Assembly: GCA_027056465.1 (NCBI GenBank)
Contig: JALUKS010000020.1
Span: forward strand, 1-5,697
Source: Sulfurimonas sp.
GTDB lineage: Bacteria; Campylobacterota; Campylobacteria; Campylobacterales; Sulfurimonadaceae
Reading direction: 5' to 3'
DNA: 5,697 bases
In this document: positions 1 through 5,697 of the stretch, one piece after another
Layout: every line of letters begins with the position of its first letter
Numbering within the stretch: the first letter of the stretch is position 1
The notes under the pieces: model-generated
What the model saw: only the letters and a program-made list of their open reading frames with translations
Database searches by the model: none
What the model was told of the DNA's origin: nothing
Program-made: the position numbers and the translations under genes

Positions 1-1832
1 GGATATGATTTTGCTACTTGCATTGTTTTTCTAATCATAATTTCAGTAATCTCATAATAGTAATGGGTCTTACTTGCTATATCTAAGAAGAAGTAAGGAG
101 AGAGAACTTCACCAGATGGTAAGATTAAGCGAACGAGTGCTTCATACTTTTCGATTTTCATAGTTTTTAGATTGACTATACCTTGAAAATAGGGAACGAT
201 TCTATCTTCAGCAATGGCAGATTTTACCATAGTGATAACTTCCATATTTTTCTGCCACTCTTTTTTAACACTTAACTCCTCTTTGTACTCTAGTATATGA
301 TTATTTGTATCTTTTTTTACAGCTTTGAGTGCTAGGTCTGTGTTTTCTAGTAGGGGAGAGGTACTATTTATCGCTATTTTTACAGAGAGATTTGTGCGAA
401 TGTTATCTATCTTAAAAGTCTCTTTTTTGAGAGATTCTTTTAATTTTACTCCGATTTGCATAACTGTATCAACGACTCTATTTGTAAATATAACTGCGAA
501 TTCATCTCCCCCAATTCTATAGAGTCTTGTGTTGCTCATAGGAGTAAAAAAATCCTTTAAGTAGCTTGTAAATTTTACAAGTACTCTATTTCCAAAACTA
601 TTTCCATAGACATCATTTATCTCTTTGAATGCTCTAATATCTATGAGCATAAGAGTAGCACCGTTTTGAAAGCCTTTTATATCTTCTACTAAGGAGCTTC
701 TGTTATAGACTCCTGTAAGTTTGTCATGACTTAGTGCGTACATAAGAGAATCATTTGTCTTCTTTAGCTCCTCTAAGATAGCCTTCTCTTTTTTTGCTGC
801 TTCACGAATAAGTAGATTTTTATAGAGATAATCATAAGCAACATAAAAAAGAGCGAGTAAAATAAGTAAAAAGAGAATACCCTCCACAAACACAATATTC
901 CGTGCAACTCTCATCTTATCTACTCGGATATTTAGGAGTTGAAGTAGGTTTTTATTGTTAAGATTATAGAGTAAAATGCTACTGTTGATAACATCTGTTG
1001 CAGTTTGAAAAAAGTCTGTCGGATCTGTTGAAAAATCTCCTCGGGCAATCTTCTTGACTTCATTTTGAAGTTTTTTTGCATCTATCTCTAGTCTATCAAA
1101 GGCTGGGCTGATAAGTGGTTTGAGTGCACTATTAAACGAATATGCTGAATTTAAACCACTTTTAACTGCACCAATATTGTTTTCTAAACTCGCAAGAAGA
1201 AGTGTTAATTCTATTTGAGTATTTTTATTCAATTCTTTTGAGGTTAAAACACTACTTCCATTCCCTCTCTCTTTTCCTGCTGCTTCTGTTAGCAATGGAA
1301 GTCTGTTGATAACTGAGTCCATAAGATAGTAGGTGTCTAAATCAGGGTCTAAGATGAGATTTGACATATCTCCTATCTTCACAATCAACTCTAGTTCATC
1401 TTCAATAACATCAGAGTAGGTTTCAAAGCCCTTCTCTTTTGTTTGAGAGAGCGCAACATGCATACTCTTTTGAAGTTTTTTCTTCAGTGATGCAAAAAGA
1501 GGTGAAACAGTTTTGAGGTTTGCGTTTGCAACTGCTCGTTGCGCGGCTTCTAGTTTGCTCTTTACCACTAAAGTCTGTTGTTTTACTTGAGGGAGTAGAG
1601 AGCTATTTCCCGCTTTATAAGAGATGCTAAGCTCTCTTAACTTTTGTGTATTTATAAGTAGCTCTTTTATAGCTGGGAGTGTTTTCGCTCCATCTATTTC
1701 AAGTTGGGAGAATGCTATTGCCTTGTTTTTGTCATTGACTGCACCCCATGCTATATAGCTAGCATATCCCATGACCACAAAAGCCACTACTAAAAGTTGT
1801 ACTCTGTACTTTAACATCTTATTTGCATCCAT
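1..1832 (-). CDS. Membrane GGDEF-EAL c-di-GMP enzyme, 3' end cut by window
   Basis: Likely a dual-domain cyclic-di-GMP turnover protein of the inner membrane; 610 codons are visible and no stop is reached. Helix 1 spans about residues 11-32 and helix 2 about 313-335, enclosing a roughly 280-residue periplasmic, mostly helical sensor. This sensor carries DPDLDTYYLMD (162-172) followed by RLP and KERG, a pattern I associate with periplasmic sensors of chemoreceptors and histidine kinases. A charged linker leads to the GGDEF domain: DKLTGVYNR at 370-378, DIRAFKEIND at 398-407 and intact GGDEF at 441-445. The inhibitory RxxD site is absent (MSNT at 432-435), and the usual guanine-contacting Asp is Asn415. 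An EAL domain begins near 535, with Gln550 and EALVR at 564-568; its remaining catalytic residues lie off the window. The ATG at 1832 follows an in-frame TAG. It is the last visible gene of the operon. Whether it makes c-di-GMP, degrades it, or both is not decided here. Confidence 0.93.
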   Translation of the reverse strand, partial: MDANKMLKYRVQLLVVAFVVMGYASYIAWGAVNDKNKAIAFSQLEIDGAKTLPAIKELLINTQKLRELSISYKAGNSSLLPQVKQQTLVVKSKLEAAQRAVANANLKTVSPLFASLKKKLQKSMHVALSQTKEKGFETYSDVIEDELELIVKIGDMSNLILDPDLDTYYLMDSVINRLPLLTEAAGKERGNGSSVLTSKELNKNTQIELTLLLASLENNIGAVKSGLNSAYSFNSALKPLISPAFDRLEIDAKKLQNEVKKIARGDFSTDPTDFFQTATDVINSSILLYNLNNKNLLQLLNIRVDKMRVARNIVFVEGILFLLILLALFYVAYDYLYKNLLIREAAKKEKAILEELKKTNDSLMYALSHDKLTGVYNRSSLVEDIKGFQNGATLMLIDIRAFKEINDVYGNSFGNRVLVKFTSYLKDFFTPMSNTRLYRIGGDEFAVIFTNRVVDTVMQIGVKLKESLKKETFKIDNIRTNLSVKIAINSTSPLLENTDLALKAVKKDTNNHILEYKEELSVKKEWQKNMEVITMVKSAIAEDRIVPYFQGIVNLKTMKIEKYEALVRLILPSGEVLSPYFFLDIASKTHYYYEITEIMIRKTMQVAKSY

Positions 1833-1845
1833 AGTTACACCCGAA

Positions 1846-1852
1846 CCCTTCT
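1846..1852 (-). promoter_or_regulatory. Weak ribosome binding site of the GGDEF-EAL gene
   Basis: AGAAGGG lies 13 nt before the ATG at 1832, a longer spacer than usual. No better purine-rich site occurs in the 26-bp gap after the upstream stop codon, so initiation may be modest or may depend on ribosomes finishing the upstream gene. The gap has no hairpin that would end transcription. Confidence 0.4.
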
Positions 1853-1858
1853 ATTTTT

Positions 1859-2587
1859 TTAAAAATTATACTTAACACTATAAATAGTTCCCCATTGATA
1901 ATTTTTATTGCCCAGTTCATACGAAGCATATCTATACTGAATGCCAAGACTTACTTTTGATTTCATATTGTACCAAAACTTCACAGCACCCTGCACACCT
2001 ATATGGTTTGCATAGCCATCTTTTGTATCTCTATCAAATGTCATTTCGTGCCATTGGAAGAGTGAAAAATCTCTGTATTTGTAGTTGAGTAGCCAACCAA
2101 ACATATAGCCATCTTTTCCACTGTAGTAAGTGCTTGTTTTGTAGTGATACCCTAGAAAAGGTTTTGTCCAAAAGTTAAATTTTGTAGTCAGTTTATAGGA
2201 AAAACCTACGATGGCATCATTTGTATGGTATGGCTTTGATTGGAGATGATAATCTTGTATATGGATAGCAAAAGTATCTTTTATCTTTATATCGACCGTA
2301 GGTTTCACAGCAAAGGCAAGTTTGCTTGATGACTTATCATTGTAACTTTTTGTGGGGTTACGAACATCTACAAATGTATATATCTCACCCCATTGATAAC
2401 CACTTCCACCTTCATACTCCAGATAAGAAAAATCTTTATCGTTCGTTCTCTCTTCTGTTTGGCTACTCCAGTCCAAGTAGTTCACACTAAGATTTGAAAA
2501 ACTATATGTACTTTTCAAAAAATCAGAAGCACTCAACGAGGAGTAAAACAATACAAAACTCAATAAGCAAACTTTAATCTTCAACAT
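1859..2587 (-). CDS. Tsx/OmpK-family outer-membrane channel protein
   Basis: Predicted outer-membrane beta-barrel of 242 residues. Residues 1-20 form a signal peptide (basic start MLKIK, hydrophobic core, cleavage likely after SLSA). The mature chain alternates aromatic and polar residues and ends in KYNF, the terminal Phe typical of substrates of the barrel assembly machinery. YLEYEGGSG (56-63 region), followed by EIYTFVDVRNP, resembles the conserved N-terminal part of the Tsx/OmpK family; Tsx in E. coli is a nucleoside-specific channel. At about 222 mature residues it is shorter than E. coli Tsx, so substrate specificity should not be transferred. Start: the open frame extends upstream to a GTG at 2611, but the ATG at 2587 gives a clean signal peptide and has AGGGTGG 6 nt upstream. 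It overlaps the cyclase gene by 14 bp, implying co-transcription and probable translational coupling. Another small OMP family is possible but less likely. Confidence 0.78.
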   Translation of the reverse strand: MLKIKVCLLSFVLFYSSLSASDFLKSTYSFSNLSVNYLDWSSQTEERTNDKDFSYLEYEGGSGYQWGEIYTFVDVRNPTKSYNDKSSSKLAFAVKPTVDIKIKDTFAIHIQDYHLQSKPYHTNDAIVGFSYKLTTKFNFWTKPFLGYHYKTSTYYSGKDGYMFGWLLNYKYRDFSLFQWHEMTFDRDTKDGYANHIGVQGAVKFWYNMKSKVSLGIQYRYASYELGNKNYQWGTIYSVKYNF

Positions 2588-4820
2588 CACTAACCACCCT
2601 GTTTCTTCCACTCTCTTTTGCTATGTAGAGGAGTTTATCGACTTTTGTCATCGCTTCATCTAAAGTGTCAACTTCCGATAAAGCTATCACACCAAAACTA
2701 CAAGTAACATTTTCAACTTCTGTAAAATGGTACTCTTCAATATTTTTTCGTAACTTTTCTGCTAATACTTTACTACTTTGCAGATCTGTCTCAGGTGATA
2801 TAACCAGAAACTCTTCACTACCCCAGCGACCAAAAACATCACTCTCTCGAATATATTTAGAGATTAAGGCTGTTAACTCTTGGAGTATCTTATCTCCAGC
2901 TTTATGACCGTATGTATCATTTATAGTTTTAAATTTATCTATATCAAAGAAAATAATAGAGAGTGGTCTCTTGTAGCGTTTTGCAATCTCCATCTGTTTT
3001 GTTAAAAATGTATCTATCTTATGTCTATTGTAAATAGAAGTTAGTTTGTCGTAGTTTGCCAACCTATCCAAATCTTTTTCTGCTTTTTTTCTTTTCTTAA
3101 TTTGTAGAAGAAGAAGAGCTACCCAAAGAGCAAATAAAATTAAAACGCCACCACCAATGAGTGCAAATTTATTGACTTGATGCTTAGAGTAGCCATTTTT
3201 CATATTAACTGAGATCCATCTATCATATATCTTTTTACGTGTTTGCTTATCTATGGAGTCAATGACTCGATTTATCATAGGAAGGAGTTCTTGATAATCT
3301 TTTCTAATCATAAACTTTACAGGAAACTCCAAATCCGTGCTTCCTGTTATCTCAAGGTTGTTGAAATTTTTCTTGTTAATAGTATATGCGAGTACTGGAA
3401 GTATCTCTGCAGTACCATAGACTTTGGAACTCTCTACTAGCTTTAGTGCATCTTCGAGATTTTTTGTCTCAATGTAGTGAAGATTTGGTATCTTTGCAAG
3501 GAGCATTTTTGTCGCTGTGTGGTTTTTCACCAATGCAAAAGTTTTATCTTTAATGCTGCTAATATCAGGAGTATAATCGACCCCTTTTTTTGTTGCTATA
3601 ACGACAGGAAAGGAGACATAACTTTTTGAAAACGCAGCATACTTTTCTCTCTCTTTGGTTGCACTCGTTGAGATGGTTAAGTCGGCTTCTTTTGATTTTA
3701 TTTCTCCTAGCAATTCAGAGAAACTACTTACACTTTCACAACTCTTATCTATATGGAGTTTATCTGCAATAATATCCCAGTAGTCTATGCCTAAGCCTAC
3801 GACTTTATCATCTTTTATAAGATTAAATGGTGCCCAATTTGTAGTACTAATACATCGAATGGTATGCTCTTTTAAGAAAGTCCTCTCTTCTTTTGTAGCT
3901 ATAAAAGGATTTACTATAAAGTCATCAAAATCAAAAGTACTTCTCATCTTATAAAAGAGTTGAAAAATAGTTCTAATTGTGTCTAGCTTTTGTCTGTTGA
4001 ATGTAAAACTCTTACTAATAAGTTTTTTGTAGGCATCTGCTTGATAGTGTAATTCTTCTGCCGAATAGTGTTGTGAATTATACTTTTGTTGTATCACTTT
4101 TATAGTCTCATCAATATGGCTTAGTGCATATCTCCATCCTTTTTTGGAAGCATCCATAAAACGGATAGTTCTCTCAAAATGTTTATCGAGTTCATTCTCG
4201 GAAGTAAAAAGTATATCTCCATAAAAGTCTAAACTATACTTACTAGGTGAAAAGAGATGATATTTTATGTGGTGTTTTTTCAGATAATAGGGTTCATTTG
4301 GTGTATAGACACTATAGAGGTCGAGATTTTGTTTTGTTATATCCTGAGCAGAATATACATCATCTTTTGATTGTAATTTATCTATATCAAAATTTGAAAC
4401 ATAAAGCATTGACAAAAGAGCAGGAGATTTGAGACTAAATTTATTGATAAATATATTTTTAGCTGAAAAATCTTCTAAAGAGTTAATGTTTTTTGTTGTC
4501 AAAAGAGCGAGTGGTGAATGCTCCAAGATTGGCATCATGAGCATAATAGGTCGTTTTTTTAGAAGGGAATAAATCAAAGCACTGTCACTAATGGCATAAT
4601 TCGCCTTTCCACTTATAACTGAATCGACTAAATCAATATGAGAATTTAACTCTTTAAGGGTAACATCTAACCCGACATCCTTATAAAACCCTTTCTCTTT
4701 TGCCATATAAAACCCAGCAAATTGAAAAGAGTGCTTCCACTTTAACTGTAGCGATACTTTTTCATTTGCATAGAGATGTGAAAAGAGGAAGAGAGTAACT
4801 ATTACTATAAATTTGAGCAA
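2574..4820 (-). CDS. Diguanylate cyclase with NMT1-like plus SBP_bac_3 periplasmic sensors
   Basis: Complete 748-residue inner-membrane sensor enzyme, predicted to make c-di-GMP from two GTP. In order: signal peptide (1-18, cleavage after LYA); NMT1/THI5-like domain (about 23-290) with LKWKHSFQFAGFY (26-38), HSP (101-103), NEPYYL (175-180), LDFYGDILFTS (197-207) and KKGW (226-229); SBP_bac_3 domain (about 318-540) with NWAPF and TKERE, where Arg391 is the position that binds ligand carboxylate in amino-acid-binding relatives; one membrane helix (553-573); a short basic linker; GGDEF domain (about 588-745). The last has DKLTSIYNR (591-599), FDIDKFKTIND (625-635), Asp643, RESD inhibitory site (658-661) and active-site motif GSEEF (667-671), where Ser replaces the second Gly. 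Metal- and guanine-contact residues Asp626, Asn634 and Asp643 are kept, so activity is plausible. The start is TTG with AAGGA 7 nt upstream; the next in-frame Met (39) would remove the signal peptide. Ligands are unknown; NMT1-like proteins often bind pyrimidine-type thiamine precursors. Confidence 0.93.
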   Translation of the reverse strand: MLKFIVIVTLFLFSHLYANEKVSLQLKWKHSFQFAGFYMAKEKGFYKDVGLDVTLKELNSHIDLVDSVISGKANYAISDSALIYSLLKKRPIMLMMPILEHSPLALLTTKNINSLEDFSAKNIFINKFSLKSPALLSMLYVSNFDIDKLQSKDDVYSAQDITKQNLDLYSVYTPNEPYYLKKHHIKYHLFSPSKYSLDFYGDILFTSENELDKHFERTIRFMDASKKGWRYALSHIDETIKVIQQKYNSQHYSAEELHYQADAYKKLISKSFTFNRQKLDTIRTIFQLFYKMRSTFDFDDFIVNPFIATKEERTFLKEHTIRCISTTNWAPFNLIKDDKVVGLGIDYWDIIADKLHIDKSCESVSSFSELLGEIKSKEADLTISTSATKEREKYAAFSKSYVSFPVVIATKKGVDYTPDISSIKDKTFALVKNHTATKMLLAKIPNLHYIETKNLEDALKLVESSKVYGTAEILPVLAYTINKKNFNNLEITGSTDLEFPVKFMIRKDYQELLPMINRVIDSIDKQTRKKIYDRWISVNMKNGYSKHQVNKFALIGGGVLILFALWVALLLLQIKKRKKAEKDLDRLANYDKLTSIYNRHKIDTFLTKQMEIAKRYKRPLSIIFFDIDKFKTINDTYGHKAGDKILQELTALISKYIRESDVFGRWGSEEFLVISPETDLQSSKVLAEKLRKNIEEYHFTEVENVTCSFGVIALSEVDTLDEAMTKVDKLLYIAKESGRNRVVSDVED
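2594..2600 (-). promoter_or_regulatory. Ribosome binding site of the Tsx-like gene
   Basis: AGGGTGG sits 6 nt before the ATG at 2587, inside the 3' end of the upstream cyclase gene. It supports ATG 2587 over the GTG codons at 2611 and 2590, and its location within a translated gene fits coupled translation. Confidence 0.5.
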
Positions 4821-4827
4821 TTTGCTT

Positions 4828-4832
4828 TCCTT
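4828..4832 (-). promoter_or_regulatory. Ribosome binding site fixing the TTG start of the cyclase
   Basis: AAGGA lies 7 nt before TTG 4820, an optimal spacing. With the hydrophobic signal peptide encoded directly after it, this is the main reason to accept a TTG start, since no upstream ATG or GTG exists in frame nearby. Confidence 0.7.
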
Positions 4833-4850
4833 AAACCTTTGATATAAAAT

Positions 4851-4859
4851 ATTGTACCA
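4851..4859 (-). promoter_or_regulatory. Extended -10 promoter of the minus-strand operon
   Basis: On the minus strand the sequence reads TGGTACAAT: a TGn extension followed by TACAAT, one base from the consensus -10. No good -35 box lies 17 nt upstream, which is usual for sigma-70 promoters in Campylobacterota, where the extended -10 carries much of the recognition. Transcription would start near 4844, leaving a leader of about 24 nt, too short for a riboswitch. Confidence 0.5.
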
Positions 4860-4865
4860 AAATTA

Positions 4866-4898
4866 TCTTCAAGTTTATCTAAAATTTGGGTTTGAAGA
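4866..4898. repeat. 7-bp inverted repeat, possible operator of the operon
   Basis: TCTTCAA (4866-4872) and its exact inverse TTGAAGA (4892-4898) are separated by 19 bp. They flank the place where a -35 box would lie for the minus-strand promoter at 4851-4859, where an activator or repressor would be expected to bind. The arms are short and AT-rich, so chance occurrence is a real alternative. Confidence 0.3.
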
Positions 4899-4922
4899 AA
4901 ATTAGTCCTTGGTTTTTGTAAA

Positions 4923-4960
4923 TATAATTTATATATAATGGAGTATATGTTATAATTTAT
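4923..4960 (+). repeat. Direct repeat TATAATTTAT in the purD promoter region
   Basis: The 10-mer TATAATTTAT occurs at 4923-4932 and again at 4951-4960, a 28-bp offset, with a further TATAAT at 4934-4939 between them. The right-hand copy contains the best -10 box for purD. The repeats may be alternative promoters or only AT-rich promoter sequence. Confidence 0.45.
4928..4956 (+). promoter_or_regulatory. purD: Sigma-70 promoter of purD with extended -10
   Basis: TGTTATAAT at 4948-4956 is a perfect TATAAT with a TGn extension. Seventeen bases upstream, TTTATA (4928-4933) matches four of six -35 consensus positions. Transcription would begin near 4963, giving a leader of about 53 nt, AT-rich and without a clear hairpin. 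Two other TATAAT hexamers (4923, 4934) lie upstream but lack the TGn extension. Confidence 0.6.
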
Positions 4961-5004
4961 CATAGTTATTTTTTTAGCTAATTTATTAAAGTATTTAGTG
5001 TAAT

Positions 5005-5010
5005 AGGGAG
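5005..5010 (+). promoter_or_regulatory. purD: Ribosome binding site of purD
   Basis: AGGGAG ends 5 nt before ATG 5016, a strong purine-rich site that confirms the purD start. Confidence 0.7.
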
Positions 5011-5015
5011 AGTTT

Positions 5016-5697
5016 ATGAAGATTTTGATTTTAGGTAGTGGTGGACGTGAGTATTCAATAGCAAGAGCTATGAAAAATGAAGAGGAAAATCATGAACTTT
5101 TTTTCCAACCAGGAAATGGTGCTACAAGTGACTTAGGTACAAATCTTGATATAAAAGATTATAATGAACTAGCTATGTTTGCAAAAGAGAATGCAATAGA
5201 GCTTACTATAGTAGGTCCTGAAGCTCCTTTAGTTGATGGTGTTGTTGATATTTTTAAAGCAGAGGGTCTTACTATATTTGGTCCAAGTAAAGAAGCAGCA
5301 CAATTAGAAGGCTCAAAAGTCTATATGAAAAACTTTTTAGCAAAGTATAATATCCCAACTGCAGCTTATATAGAGTCTGACTCTATAGAAGATTTGTATA
5401 AATTTACAGAGAGTTTAACTGCTCCTATCGTTGTAAAGGCTGATGGACTTTGTGGTGGTAAGGGTGTTATCATCGCTCAGAGTCATGATGAAGCGAAAAA
5501 AGCTATAGGCGAGATGCTTAGTGGAAAAAGCTTTGGTGATGCTGGTAAAAAAGTAATCGTTGAGGAGTTCCTTGATGGTTTTGAACTCTCAATGTTTGCT
5601 ATCTGTGATGGGGATGACTATATCCTGCTCCAAGCTGCACAAGATCATAAACGTGTAGGCGATGGCGATACAGGTCCAAACACTGGTGGAATGGGTG
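5016..5697 (+). CDS. purD: Phosphoribosylamine-glycine ligase (GARS), 5' part
   Basis: Cytoplasmic ATP-grasp enzyme of de novo purine synthesis; it joins 5-phosphoribosylamine and glycine using ATP to give glycinamide ribonucleotide. The first 227 residues are visible, about half of a usual 420-430-residue PurD, and the frame is open to the window edge. Landmarks: N-terminal GSGGREY (7-13; most relatives have His at the last position), QPGNGAT (31-37), VGPEAPL (66-72), IFGPSKEAAQLEGSK (87-101), the ATP-grasp motif KADGLCGGKGV (141-151), EEFLDGFELS (183-192) and DHKRVGDGDTGPNTGGMG (210-227), the highly conserved PurD signature. Nothing is broken in the visible part. It is transcribed away from the c-di-GMP operon from its own promoter. 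Identification is secure; any functional tie to the neighbours is unproven. Confidence 0.97.
   Translation, partial: MKILILGSGGREYSIARAMKNEEENHELFFQPGNGATSDLGTNLDIKDYNELAMFAKENAIELTIVGPEAPLVDGVVDIFKAEGLTIFGPSKEAAQLEGSKVYMKNFLAKYNIPTAAYIESDSIEDLYKFTESLTAPIVVKADGLCGGKGVIIAQSHDEAKKAIGEMLSGKSFGDAGKKVIVEEFLDGFELSMFAICDGDDYILLQAAQDHKRVGDGDTGPNTGGMG

Noticed and set aside
325..522. 65-codon plus-strand open frame
   Set aside because: It lies wholly inside the GGDEF-EAL gene on the opposite strand, over the conserved GGDEF motif; it is a shadow of that gene.
1833..1858. Possible terminator: A/T run between the Tsx-like and GGDEF-EAL genes
   Set aside because: The T-run has no GC-rich hairpin before it in the direction of transcription, so it is probably read through.
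2588..2611. Extended N-terminus of the Tsx-like protein from GTG 2611
   Set aside because: It would put eight mostly acidic or neutral residues ahead of a normal signal peptide and lies inside the cyclase gene; ATG 2587 is better supported.
2665..2907. 80-codon plus-strand open frame
   Set aside because: It is antisense to the conserved GGDEF domain of the cyclase, with no protein features of its own.
3243..3440. 65-codon plus-strand open frame
   Set aside because: It is antisense to the SBP_bac_3 domain; the composition is explained by the real gene.
4247..4432. 61-codon plus-strand open frame preceded by a GGTGAAAAG stretch
   Set aside because: It is antisense to the NMT1-like domain, and the purine-rich bases are explained by codons of the real gene.
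4821..4850. Riboswitch, such as a c-di-GMP or thiamine type, ahead of the cyclase operon
   Set aside because: With the promoter at 4851-4859 the leader is only about 24 nt, and no conserved riboswitch core is visible.
4974..4981. 8-bp palindrome TTAGCTAA in the purD leader
   Set aside because: It is short, AT-rich and does not extend further; it is expected by chance in such sequence.

Overview
The window is AT-rich with short intergenic gaps. Its proteins look like those of Campylobacterota (formerly Epsilonproteobacteria), most likely a free-living marine or sediment relative of Sulfurimonas or Arcobacter. That placement is an inference from composition, promoter style (extended -10 boxes with weak -35 boxes) and protein style; no database search was possible.

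Layout: positions 1-4820 hold three genes on the minus strand, read right to left and packed like an operon. The first (4820-2574, TTG start) is a complete inner-membrane diguanylate cyclase. Its periplasmic part joins two different solute-binding-protein folds, an NMT1/THI5-like domain followed by an SBP_bac_3 domain, ahead of one membrane helix and a cytoplasmic GGDEF domain (motif GSEEF, I-site present). The second (2587-1859) overlaps it by 14 bp and encodes a small outer-membrane beta-barrel of the Tsx/OmpK nucleoside-channel family. The third (1832 to beyond position 1) follows after 26 bp and is a GGDEF-EAL protein with a chemoreceptor-like helical periplasmic sensor; the window cuts it early in the EAL domain. 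Positions 4821-5015 are a divergent, very AT-rich promoter region. From 5016 to beyond the right edge, on the plus strand, lies the start of purD (phosphoribosylamine-glycine ligase).

The arrangement suggests a working unit: a Tsx-like channel could admit a small nucleoside- or pyrimidine-like solute to the periplasm, where the twin binding domains of the cyclase could read it and set c-di-GMP synthesis, while the GGDEF-EAL protein adds a second input and possibly the opposing hydrolysis. The gene order, overlap and domains are seen in the sequence. The ligand and the functional coupling are inferred. purD is a housekeeping purine-synthesis gene that shares the divergent promoter region; nothing shows that it is co-regulated. 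No RNA genes, insertion sequences, CRISPR arrays or convincing terminators were seen.
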